From a virus: DNA of 32,029 nucleotides. Location of the stretch: the IMG/VR virus record IMGVR_UViG_3300012920_000144, positions 1 to 32,029 of that record. One strand, 5' to 3'. The notes under the pieces are model-generated. The model was not told the DNA's origin. It ran no database searches and was given only the letters and a program-made list of their open reading frames with translations. A program made the translations under genes and the position numbers. Shown piece after piece: positions 23,938-31,497 of this stretch (the first letter of the stretch is position 1; every line of letters starts with the position of its first letter).

Positions 23938-24174
23938 ATGTCTATGTATGGTTCTACACGTGGGTACAATCCCGGCGTCACTATGTATAAAAATATGGAT
24001 ATAGAGAATATGCCAAAGCAGCAAGAGCCACAAAAAACAGGTGGGCTATTGGCGCGTAAGCCTATGGATATGATGAGTAAAAATATGAACTACTCTAATC
24101 CTGCTATTCGTGTAGCAAAACAGATGGAAGTAATTCGTAACTTTAGGAACAGGATGAAAAATGGTGATGCTTGA
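23938..24174 (+). CDS. Small basic conserved phage protein
   Basis: A 78-aa basic, Met-rich protein: MSMYGSTRGYNPGVTMYKN, then TGGLLARKPMDMMSKNM, then a helical C-terminus (AIRVAKQMEVIRNFRNRMK). Start 23938 is preferred to the in-frame ATG at 23917 because GGGAG lies 9 nt before it and it avoids an overlap with the preceding gene. No membrane segment or known domain. It lies in the ejection block and shares the GL-x-AR-(K/R) motif with the next protein, so it is probably a minor virion component (inference). Confidence 0.7.
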   Translation: MSMYGSTRGYNPGVTMYKNMDIENMPKQQEPQKTGGLLARKPMDMMSKNMNYSNPAIRVAKQMEVIRNFRNRMKNGDA

Positions 24175-24670
24175 AACAAATGAGCCAATGTTTGATGGCC
24201 CTATTCCGGGTGAGTCTCTTACCGCAGAACTAGGCGCACGTCCGTGGCAGTCACCCCCACAATACTCTAACGTAGACGAGGTGTTGGACTATTATTTATC
24301 TCGCATGAGCCAAGAAGACTTCATGGTTCAGCTTGTTGATGTATTAGAAATGGGTGTTCCGGTAAGTGCCATTGCTAACAGCATACAACTTTCTGGTGTT
24401 ATGCAAGGACTGCACACTATTGATAGCGGCATTCTTGTCATGCCTGCACTCATGGAAATGATTATGATGCTGGGCGATGCCGCAGACGTTAAGTATGAAA
24501 CTGGTCTGGACAATCCTAACAAGGGTGTGACACGTGATACACTGTTGGCTAAAGTGGCTTCGCAGTATAAAAAGAAGCTAGAAGATACAGATATTAAAGA
24601 AGCTGTAGAAGAAAAAGATGATGAGCCAGAAGAACAATACTCTTCTGGTCTAATGGCACGGAGAAAATAA
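24161..24670 (+). CDS. Conserved virion-module protein, unknown function
   Basis: A 169-aa protein. It opens METNEPMFDGPIPG-like (MVMLETNEPMFDGPIPGESL), followed by ELGARPWQSPPQYSNVDEV, a central hydrophobic helical region (DVLEMGVPVSAIANSIQLSG; GILVMPALMEMIMMLGDAAD) and an acidic C-terminus ending GLMARRK. Proteins of this pattern occur between internal virion genes of marine phages. The function is unknown. The hydrophobic centre could be a helix bundle or a membrane-interacting segment. ATG 24161 overlaps the previous gene by 14 nt, and ATG 24167 is an alternative start. The stop shares one base with the next start. Confidence 0.75.
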   Translation: MVMLETNEPMFDGPIPGESLTAELGARPWQSPPQYSNVDEVLDYYLSRMSQEDFMVQLVDVLEMGVPVSAIANSIQLSGVMQGLHTIDSGILVMPALMEMIMMLGDAADVKYETGLDNPNKGVTRDTLLAKVASQYKKKLEDTDIKEAVEEKDDEPEEQYSSGLMARRK

Positions 24671-26244
24671 TGGGATTGTTTAGTGGTGATTTTGGTTCCG
24701 GTCTTGTTGAAGGTCTAGCTGAAAGCGTAGATCAGTCCTTAAAAAGCGCAATGGAAAAGCGCGAGAAAGAACTAAGCCGTGCCAGAGAGTTCTGGATGAC
24801 ACGTCAGGCGCAGAAGATGGACTTGGCAGACGATCACGACAAACGTGCAGGTGATGCACTAGACGCATTCATCACTGAATTTAATGGTGATGTAGCCAAG
24901 GGACTCGCTGCATACAAACACTTTAAGACAGTGGACGGTGCAGAGGCAGGACTTAAAGAGATTGAAGACAGCCGTGCTGCACTTGGTCAATTTGATGTAA
25001 ACGATTACTTTAGCTTTGAAGGTATTGATCTTGGTCAGTTTGCTGATCTTAGTAGAGAGGATGCCTTTGCATCTATCCGTGCAGAAGTCAAGCCTCTGGA
25101 TATCCAGATGCAAGACACTGGCCTGCTCTCCAAGATTGGCTTGGGCGACAGCGATATGGGCGGAAAAGTATCTTCGCAGATCAACGAACTTATCCCCGCA
25201 CGTACACGTACAGCTATCAAGGGTCTTACTGGTGCAGCGTTTGATCGCTCTGGTACAATCACAAGCATCACACAGAAGCAGGCTATCGAAAGCAATATTC
25301 TGCGTGGTGAAGACAGACTGTTCCAGCTTTCTGGGTATATTGCATCAAAACAAGATGGCTTTGGTAATACCCTAGATGAGCATGACATCTTACAGTATCA
25401 AAAAGAGAGTTCACAGATACTTGAAGATATGAGTAGGATGTCTGTAGCGAAGGCAGCAGGTGACAAAACATCTACTGGCCCCACTTCTGCAAGTATTCTT
25501 AGTGGACTTACTAAACAGTTAACGCAGTTAGAAAACGATTTGCAGTTTAGTAAAACTGGCAATGTAGTTAGCATCGTTAAAAGGGGTGAGAATGACCCTA
25601 CTGTCGATGGTGCTATGGATTACTGGAGCCAAGAAAGCACTCGTACAAAGGTTGACTTTATCAAGACTAATATTCTTGATGCTGATGGTGAGTTTATAAG
25701 CACAGAGGCACAAGAGGCTGCTAACTTGGGTATGCTTGCTGATGAAGTTACTCTTGCACAACAGGAGATCAAAGAGGCTAAGGCTGCATCTGAAGCAGAA
25801 GGTGAAAAACCAGAGTCTGAGGACAATGAAGCTGCACAAGCTGAAGAAGCGGCTAGTGCTGAAACAGAAAATACATTTGAACCTGTAGTAGTAGGTACTG
25901 GTGACTTTACTGTTAACAGTGCAGAACAGCTTGATAGTTACATAAAGAACCAGCCCATAGATTTTATTAAAGGTGCTTTACAAAGGGGTAGACCTATTGA
26001 CAAAGAAGTTTACAGAAAAAAACTTACTGAACTTGGAGTTAAACCTGACATTATTGAAGAAGCACTGGCCTTGATCCCTGATCCTTCTGTAAGCACAGAA
26101 GGGCTTGAGCCTGTGGCTGCTCGTCCAACTATGAATATCAATGTACGTGATGCTTCTGAGGCAACACGCATCAGAAAGGAACAGGCTGCTTGGGATGCTC
26201 AATACGGACAAACACATAATAGTGACGGATCAGTAAAGGGGTAA
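24670..26244 (+). CDS. Internal virion protein, helical
   Basis: A 524-aa mainly helical protein, starting MGLFSGDFGSGLVEGLAES, with coiled-coil charged helices (MEKREKELSRAREFW; YQKESSQILEDMSRM). Residues about 365-400 are an acidic Ala/Glu linker. The C-terminal 150 residues include a small helical domain with DFIKGALQRGRPIDKEVYRK and LTELGVKPDIIEEALALIP. No enzymatic motif is recognised. It sits between the hendecad protein and the largest protein, in the same order as T7 gp15 between gp14 and gp16, and is probably part of the ejection channel. CGGAG lies 8 nt before the ATG. Confidence 0.7.
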   Translation: MGLFSGDFGSGLVEGLAESVDQSLKSAMEKREKELSRAREFWMTRQAQKMDLADDHDKRAGDALDAFITEFNGDVAKGLAAYKHFKTVDGAEAGLKEIEDSRAALGQFDVNDYFSFEGIDLGQFADLSREDAFASIRAEVKPLDIQMQDTGLLSKIGLGDSDMGGKVSSQINELIPARTRTAIKGLTGAAFDRSGTITSITQKQAIESNILRGEDRLFQLSGYIASKQDGFGNTLDEHDILQYQKESSQILEDMSRMSVAKAAGDKTSTGPTSASILSGLTKQLTQLENDLQFSKTGNVVSIVKRGENDPTVDGAMDYWSQESTRTKVDFIKTNILDADGEFISTEAQEAANLGMLADEVTLAQQEIKEAKAASEAEGEKPESEDNEAAQAEEAASAETENTFEPVVVGTGDFTVNSAEQLDSYIKNQPIDFIKGALQRGRPIDKEVYRKKLTELGVKPDIIEEALALIPDPSVSTEGLEPVAARPTMNINVRDASEATRIRKEQAAWDAQYGQTHNSDGSVKG

Positions 26245-26250
26245 GCTGCA

Positions 26251-29200
26251 ATGGCAAAGCCCTTTGATCCATATGCGTTTCTGTATGCAGATCAGGAACC
26301 AAAAGAGGAGGTTGAACAGGAAGAAGTAGTATCTCCTCCTGTTGAGCAGCCCGATGAGCCGTTTGATCCGTATTCTTTTTTGTATGCCGATCAAGAAAGT
26401 GATCTTCCTGCTCCTGAAGACCTACTCCCCAAACCCCCTAAACAAACTGATGATCCAGAGATAGACGAGAAGCAGACATACGAACAGATGTCTGCCGACA
26501 CGGACTATATGGACATGTTGCGTGAATATCAAGAGAAACGCTTTGGCGAAGACGGTAAGCAGCGTGACGATGAAACTGACGAAGAGTATCTTCGCCGGTT
26601 TGTTTCTGATGTCCGTGAGTTTGAGTGGAACAGCATCGACCTTGGTCAGCAGATTAACTGGATACGTAGTGCTGACGAAGAAGATCGTATTAAGTTTGGC
26701 TATTTGTACAGTGAACTTGATAACCTGCAATCGTTCATGGAAGAAGGCACGACATCTGCGTATGTAGGTGCTTTCCGTGATATTGGTAAGGCACTTGTGA
26801 CTGACCCTCTTTCGTATCTAGGCTTTGGTGCAGGTAAAGTTGCTACGATTGCAGGCACCCGCACTATCACACAGATACTGAAACAACAGGGCAAGTCTGC
26901 TGCTGTAAAAGAGTTGGCTAAACAGGCCGGAAAGAAACGTGCTAGGAAGATTGTTGCAGGTGGCCTTGCTGCAGAAGCGGGGCTTCTTACAGTAGAGAAC
27001 TTAAAGCAACAGGAACTTGAGGGTCTAGCAGGCATACGTGTTGACGAAGAGGGTAATCCTCTGCCTAAGTCTTATGGCGAGGCTGCTCTTCTTGGTGCTG
27101 GTGGCACACTTCTATTTGGTGCGCCTGCCCTAAGAGGTCTTCGTGCTGATAAGATGACAACAAATGCTCGTAAGGGTCTTATCAGAAAAACCAAGCTGGC
27201 TAAAGAACTTAACTCACGCAACAAAGCAATCAAAGATAAAGCCAAGAAAGAGGCTGGACAGCGTGTAGCAGAGGCAGGCAAGAATGCACCCAAGGTATTT
27301 GATGTAGACGAGGGCCGTAAGGTTCTTGACAAGCTGGGTGAGATTGATGCCAACGCCACAGAACTGGCACAGATTGAATTTAATACGCAGCTTATGAAGC
27401 GTGTTGGGCGTGTTGTGCAAAACGTCGTAGAAGATTTGGCTGAAAGTGGTAAGCTGGGTGAGGTTGTAGATGTAGACCTCAAGGCATCTGAAGTCATAGG
27501 ACAGATTGTTAAGGATTCGCTGGACAGGACTACAGGTAAGTCATCCAGAGAGATTGCAGAGCAGACAGAGAAGCTGCTTGTGGGAGATGATACAACCAAA
27601 GGTATTCTTGACAAGCTAGATAAAGACTTCTCTGGTGATGTTTTGCAGGCAGCAATCTCTCGTGCTGGCTTGACCAACAAACAATTTGTGGATGCGTTTG
27701 GCGCAAGTTATACAAACGCTGGTCAATACCTGCAGACTGCTAGTGGTGTAGGTAAAATATTGAAGAAGGTACGGGAGATTGATCCCAAGCTGGCTAAAGA
27801 AATTATACCTAACTCTGAGATGGATAAATCCGCTGGTATGATGGGTGGTCTGTACGACTTCCTAAAGCGCGTGGACGCAGAGCGTCGTGCGCTTATGGTT
27901 AGTATGCCCGGAACCACTGTTCGTAACGTCCTAACTGGTGGTATGCGTCTAGGCTTTGAAGGCACAGCCAACATGATTGATGCCTCTATCTATCAGATGG
28001 CTAAAGGCATCAGTGCTGCGGCTACAGGACGTTCCACCTTCGCAGAGGCTTTCAGCGCACAGGATATCGTGCGTGAGTCCTTTGGCCGGTTGAACAGGCT
28101 GCGTGACACAGTAGGCACTGCCAATCTGGCTGATGACCTGCTTGCACACAACCCACAGCTTGCATCTCGTATGGACAGATCGCTGCAGGACTTGGGCGAA
28201 GAGCGTTCACAAGAACTGCTTGGTGTTACTAAATGGCTTAACGGTCTTAACATGGCGCAGGATATCATGTTCCGTCGTGCGGTGTTTACAGACCATATTG
28301 ATAACAAGCTCCGTCGTGCCGGTATCATTGTAGATAATCCAACAAAGGTTGGTCAGTTCAAAAGCCTTGAAGAGCTAGCTGCATCTGGTAAGCAGATTCC
28401 TGCAGACATCCTTGCTGATGGTGTAGATGAAGCCCTGTACTTTACCTTTTCTCGTATGCCAAAGGCAGGCGGAGGAAAGCCGGGTGACAGCGTAGGTAAT
28501 ATGTTCGTAAAGATTACCGAAGGTCTGCCTATGGTGCCGGGTATCGGTACTGGTTCGCATCCGTTCAGTAGGTTCATGGTCAATGCCATGCAGTTCCAGT
28601 TCCAGTACAGCCCTCTTAGTGTGATGCCTGCTATTCAGCGGACTGTTGTGGGACTGCAAGCAGGCAAAGCAGCTAAGGCAGCGGCTGCTATGGGTGACGA
28701 GGCTTTGTCTGCTGCCAAAATGCGTGAGGCAAAGACAGCGTACCAAGCGGCAAGCAAGAACTTGTCTCAAGGTATTGTAGGTAGTGCTGCACTGTATGCT
28801 GCTATCAAGTATCGTGCGGAGAACCAAGACACTAACTTCTGGCTGTCGAAGAATGATGACGGATCAAAGAGTGACCTGCGTCCTTTGTTCCCACTCGTGC
28901 CTTATCTTGCCATTGCTGATATGATTGTAAAGGCAGGACTGACTGAGCAAGCAACTCTTGGTACAATAGAACAGCCTGAAGTATACTCTAGCAGCGACAC
29001 GAAGGAAATCATTGAGGCAGTGACAGGTATTCAGTCACGTACTGGTACAAGTAACTTTGTATTGGAGAATGCTGAAGAGGTAGTGAAGGGGCTAATCGGT
29101 GCGCCTAGCGACCAGATCACTGCGCAGCGGCTGAATGAGATTATGGGTGGGTATGTAGGCTCTCTCGTAGGGGGTGTGACTACACCGGCTCGTGTCGTCC

Positions 29201-29880
29201 GTGACGTTCTTGCTGCCTTTGACACAGAATCTGCTATTGTTCGTGACGCAAGGCAGACAGAGGGTCTGACCAGTGGTGATAGGTTTGGAAGTGCGGTAAA
29301 GAATACTGTGATGAAAGACCTGCCGGGGCTGGCTACTAAACTGCCTCAAATTGAAAGTCCTACACGTGAAGGGCCGGTGATCCGTCAGGGGCCACTGGAA
29401 GGGCAGACAACAGGTGTCCGTCGTGAGATGGTGCAGAATGTTATCGAAGCAGAGACTGAACGTCTAGGCATCAAACCATTCAGGCTTGCCCCAAGCACAG
29501 GTGATAAGACTGCAGATGCTTTGATTAAGGGTGAACTTGGTACGCTGCTTGAAAGTGAGTTAGATAACTTTATAAAGAGTGACAGGTATCAGAACATGAG
29601 TACTGCCAAACAGCGTGCTAGCCTGAAAACACGTATTTCGTTCTATCGCTCAAGGGCGAAGAACGTGGCTGAGATTGAAGAGCGTTACAAGACGGAAGGA
29701 TATACACCGTTTGACCGTGCTACGTTTGCTAAACTGACAGACGACCAGACACGTATAGCAGACGAGTACTACATGCAAAAGTATGGTATGACTGTGCTGG
29801 AAAAACAAATGGAAGAACCCGACGTTAATCACCTTATGACAGGCACTAACATCGGGCGTCTGTTAAGTAAGGGTGACTAG
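26251..29880 (+). CDS. Large internal virion (ejection) protein
   Basis: A 1209-aa protein, the largest here, positioned like T7 gp16. A short duplication opens it: FDPYAFLYADQE at residues 5-16 and FDPYSFLYADQE at 38-49. Next comes a conserved charged block (YMDMLREYQEKRFGED, then EFEWNSIDLGQQINWIRSAD). Glycine/alanine-rich hydrophobic segments (about 190-215, KARKIVAGGLAAEAGLL region, and AALLGAGGTLLFGAPAL near 280) could insert in a membrane. Long helical regions follow, then a conserved centre with RALMVSMPGTTVRNVLTGG and RFMVNAMQFQFQYSPLS. I see no lytic transglycosylase motif; the lysozyme activity is instead on the 5555 gene. It probably enters the cell with the DNA. The stop overlaps the convergent operon at CTAG. 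Confidence 0.8.
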   Translation: MAKPFDPYAFLYADQEPKEEVEQEEVVSPPVEQPDEPFDPYSFLYADQESDLPAPEDLLPKPPKQTDDPEIDEKQTYEQMSADTDYMDMLREYQEKRFGEDGKQRDDETDEEYLRRFVSDVREFEWNSIDLGQQINWIRSADEEDRIKFGYLYSELDNLQSFMEEGTTSAYVGAFRDIGKALVTDPLSYLGFGAGKVATIAGTRTITQILKQQGKSAAVKELAKQAGKKRARKIVAGGLAAEAGLLTVENLKQQELEGLAGIRVDEEGNPLPKSYGEAALLGAGGTLLFGAPALRGLRADKMTTNARKGLIRKTKLAKELNSRNKAIKDKAKKEAGQRVAEAGKNAPKVFDVDEGRKVLDKLGEIDANATELAQIEFNTQLMKRVGRVVQNVVEDLAESGKLGEVVDVDLKASEVIGQIVKDSLDRTTGKSSREIAEQTEKLLVGDDTTKGILDKLDKDFSGDVLQAAISRAGLTNKQFVDAFGASYTNAGQYLQTASGVGKILKKVREIDPKLAKEIIPNSEMDKSAGMMGGLYDFLKRVDAERRALMVSMPGTTVRNVLTGGMRLGFEGTANMIDASIYQMAKGISAAATGRSTFAEAFSAQDIVRESFGRLNRLRDTVGTANLADDLLAHNPQLASRMDRSLQDLGEERSQELLGVTKWLNGLNMAQDIMFRRAVFTDHIDNKLRRAGIIVDNPTKVGQFKSLEELAASGKQIPADILADGVDEALYFTFSRMPKAGGGKPGDSVGNMFVKITEGLPMVPGIGTGSHPFSRFMVNAMQFQFQYSPLSVMPAIQRTVVGLQAGKAAKAAAAMGDEALSAAKMREAKTAYQAASKNLSQGIVGSAALYAAIKYRAENQDTNFWLSKNDDGSKSDLRPLFPLVPYLAIADMIVKAGLTEQATLGTIEQPEVYSSSDTKEIIEAVTGIQSRTGTSNFVLENAEEVVKGLIGAPSDQITAQRLNEIMGGYVGSLVGGVTTPARVVRDVLAAFDTESAIVRDARQTEGLTSGDRFGSAVKNTVMKDLPGLATKLPQIESPTREGPVIRQGPLEGQTTGVRREMVQNVIEAETERLGIKPFRLAPSTGDKTADALIKGELGTLLESELDNFIKSDRYQNMSTAKQRASLKTRISFYRSRAKNVAEIEERYKTEGYTPFDRATFAKLTDDQTRIADEYYMQKYGMTVLEKQMEEPDVNHLMTGTNIGRLLSKGD

Positions 29881-30128
29881 ACGTACTCCAATATTCCCAC
29901 CGCAAGGATGGCAGCGGAGATAGCATTCAACACGATGATTGATCTGTCGTGCCACATGAATCCTACCCATGCCCACAATCCCATTCCAATGACGCCAAGC
30001 ACCATGTCCATAAGATGTGAGTAGTCCGCTGCTCGTATCACGATTGCTGTTAGTATAAAAAAGCTGGCAGTCCACTTGACATACCACGTGATATCCTTAT
30101 AAGGCGTTACCTTATTAACTGTCTTCAT
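29877..30128 (-). CDS. Small 3-TM membrane protein next to Na/Pi gene
   Basis: An 83-aa membrane protein with three hydrophobic helices, about residues 17-36 (VKWTASFFILTAIVI), 40-57 (MVLGVIGMGLWAWVGF) and 62-82 (SIIVLNAISAAILAVGIL), separated by short polar turns that include HDRS. Similar tiny three-helix proteins are frequent in marine phages, with no known function. It starts 1 nt after the Na/Pi gene stop and is the last gene of the operon, so the two are likely made together. It has no QSSS or GANIG motif and so is not the missing half of the transporter. Its TAG overlaps the TAG of the gene on the other strand. Confidence 0.8.
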   Translation of the reverse strand: MKTVNKVTPYKDITWYVKWTASFFILTAIVIRAADYSHLMDMVLGVIGMGLWAWVGFMWHDRSIIVLNAISAAILAVGILEYV

Positions 30129-30129
30129 G

Positions 30130-30606
30130 TCAGAACCTACCTAGCCATCGTGCTATGTGTGACACAAACGGTAACAAAGTAGCTGCCATAAACAAGTTCA
30201 CACCTGTGTGTGCCATTGCAATACGCAACGTATCTCCTTTAGGCATACCGTCTGACACAAACAAACCTGCCAGCCAAATTGTACCTGTTGTACCTATGTT
30301 CGCGCCTAACACTGCGGCGATGGCTGCTGGTAAAGGCAAGGCACCAGAGGCAACCAGTGCAATAATAGCTGTGGTGGACAGGCTGGACGATTGCCACAGC
30401 AGTGTCATTATGATACCACCTGCAAACATGTACAACGGGTTGCCCAAGAACCATGAAAGATGTTCTATGTTGCCCATAGATTTCATGCCACCAGAGAATG
30501 TCTTCAAGCCTACGTAGAAGATAATTAAGCCTACTATGGCTGTTATCACAGGGTTTCCTAAGTCCATCTTACTTACTCTCTTCCACAGTTTCTTTCCCTC
30601 CGTCAC
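30130..30606 (-). CDS. Half-size Na+/phosphate cotransporter
   Basis: A 158-aa inner-membrane protein of the Na_Pi_cotrans (PNaS/NptA, SLC34-like) family. It contains one complete half-repeat: helix NPVITAIVGLIIFYVGLKTF (about 18-37), then GGIIMTLLWQSSSLSTTAI with the substrate/ion motif QSSS (72-75), LGANIGTTGT (99-108), and the closing IAMAHTGVNLFMAATLLPF. Full-length members carry two such inverted halves; here the gene stops after one. It should import phosphate with sodium if it assembles as a dimer. The GTG start at 30606 overlaps the MazG stop (GTGA); ATG 30567 is the alternative, just before the first helix. Phosphate supply for phage DNA synthesis is the likely benefit (inference). 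Confidence 0.85.
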   Translation of the reverse strand: MTEGKKLWKRVSKMDLGNPVITAIVGLIIFYVGLKTFSGGMKSMGNIEHLSWFLGNPLYMFAGGIIMTLLWQSSSLSTTAIIALVASGALPLPAAIAAVLGANIGTTGTIWLAGLFVSDGMPKGDTLRIAMAHTGVNLFMAATLLPFVSHIARWLGRF

Positions 30607-30986
30607 CTGTTATCACCTGATCCACTTATTTTCCCACGCTTGTGTCTGTCCGCTAGTTTCTCTAAGTTCTTCTCCATGATGTGTCCAAGGTTCATCTCTA
30701 GTTCTTCTGCTAGTACAGCACAGTACCACAACACATCACCAATCTCGTATCCAATCTCAATACGCTTGGCAAGGTACTCGTCCTTGGCTGCACCGTCACG
30801 GATGAACTTCTTCACTTTGTTTGCAATCTCTCCTGCCTCTCCGGTCAGGCCAAGAGTAAGATACTCCATAGCCTGTTTCTTTGGGAAGATTGCTGTCTCA
30901 CACGCGCGAGACTGATACTCTGCTGCGGTAATACTACTCAACTGCCTCTCCTTCATCCACTGTTTAGCTTCTAGTTCCAAGTTCAT
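30603..30986 (-). CDS. mazG: MazG-like nucleotide pyrophosphohydrolase
   Basis: A 127-aa all-alpha NTP-PPase of the MazG type, converting (d)NTPs or related nucleotides to monophosphate plus pyrophosphate with Mg2+. The metal-binding pattern is complete: Glu50 and Glu53 in GLTGEAGEIANKVKK, Glu81 and Asp84 in YEIGDVLWY. Length is typical of single-domain phage MazG. The physiological substrate in phages is debated: ppGpp reduction was proposed, while biochemical work on a cyanophage enzyme favoured dNTPs. GGAGA lies 7 nt before the ATG. It overlaps the upstream small gene by 23 nt and the transporter start by 4 nt, so all are one coupled operon with RNR at the upstream end. Confidence 0.92.
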   Translation of the reverse strand: MNLELEAKQWMKERQLSSITAAEYQSRACETAIFPKKQAMEYLTLGLTGEAGEIANKVKKFIRDGAAKDEYLAKRIEIGYEIGDVLWYCAVLAEELEMNLGHIMEKNLEKLADRHKRGKISGSGDNR

Positions 30987-31176
30987 TTAGTTTCTCCAAG
31001 TTCTTAAAGTAAGCAGCTTCCCACCCCCGCTGCCACTCCCGATAAGGAGTGGTTTTGGGTTTCATTGGATTGGCTATCTGCCGATAGCGTTTACCAAAAC
31101 GTGGGCTATCGAACTGCTCTACTCTGCCGAAGGCTTTAAAGCCTGCTGCAAAGTTGTCAGCTAGATTCTTGTTCAT
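30964..31176 (-). CDS. RMF-like small basic protein
   Basis: A 70-aa basic protein. Two motifs in order, FAAGFKAFGR (residues about 8-17) and REWQRGWEAAYF (about 47-58), resemble the two helices of ribosome modulation factor (RMF), with GYxAGxxGR and W-x-GGWR-type signatures, and of the related CrpP-like phage proteins. The linker contains ANPMKPKTTPY. RMF dimerises ribosomes to hibernate them in host cells. Whether this protein binds ribosomes is inference. Start 31176 is chosen over 31194 because GGAG lies 10 nt before it and AAAGAGG directly abuts it. It overlaps the flanking genes by about 20 nt on each side. Confidence 0.65.
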   Translation of the reverse strand: MNKNLADNFAAGFKAFGRVEQFDSPRFGKRYRQIANPMKPKTTPYREWQRGWEAAYFKNLEKLNELGTRS

Positions 31177-31393
31177 CCTCTTTAGTCTCCACATTAGTTT
31201 GCCACAGGTTCAACATTGATAGTCTGTCTTCGTGCATAGCCATCTTATCTAACTCTGCCTGTATAGCTTCCATTATGTCAGAGTGTTCACCAATACCTAC
31301 TGGGTTAGCTAGATATATGTCTATGTTAGTCCTATGCAGATTGATATTTCCAATCGCATGTTGCCTAAGAACTTCTAGCATCTGATTTTTCAT
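31157..31393 (-). CDS. Conserved small phage protein (VGIGEHSDIMEAI type)
   Basis: A 78-aa helical protein: MKNQMLEVLRQHAIGNINLH, then NIDIYLANPVGIGEHSDIME, then a helix with ELDKMAMHEDRLSML and an acidic tail. The NPVG(I/V)GEH-x-DI(M/L)E signature is widespread among marine phages near nucleotide-metabolism genes. Its function is not known to me. GGAG lies 7 nt before the ATG, a strong start. No membrane segment. It is co-transcribed with RNR and MazG. Confidence 0.8.
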   Translation of the reverse strand: MKNQMLEVLRQHAIGNINLHRTNIDIYLANPVGIGEHSDIMEAIQAELDKMAMHEDRLSMLNLWQTNVETKEDEQESS

Positions 31394-31490
31394 CTTGTTT
31401 CTCCTTCTCTCGTAGCTTCATCCACTCTTCGTAGCAGGGGTGGTGGCGAGGTGGGTTATACTGCACCCACCCCTCACCTTGTTTCCACAC
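31365..31490 (-). CDS. Small 41-aa protein overlapping next gene
   Basis: A short open frame found by reading the gap after the RNR gene: GTG at 31490 to TAG at 31365, 41 aa, starting (V/M)WKQGEGWVQYNPPRH, then HPCYEEWMKLREKEKQ. It has a high share of Trp, Tyr, His and Pro and a C-terminal charged helix, unlike random antisense sequence. It fills an otherwise empty gap in a tightly packed operon and starts 8 nt after the RNR stop. It overlaps the start of the following gene by 29 nt. The ribosome binding site is weak, so the start is uncertain. Function unknown. Confidence 0.55.
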   Translation of the reverse strand: MWKQGEGWVQYNPPRHHPCYEEWMKLREKEKQDEKSDARSS

Positions 31491-31497
31491 CTTACCA

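Noticed and set aside
27072-27680. 202-aa open frame on the - strand in the large ejection gene
   Set aside because: Ser/Arg/Leu-rich, without ribosome binding site, fully contained in the + strand coding sequence.
29877-30128. Second half of the Na/Pi cotransporter split by a frameshift
   Set aside because: The 83-aa neighbour has three plain membrane helices and neither QSSS nor GANIG motifs.
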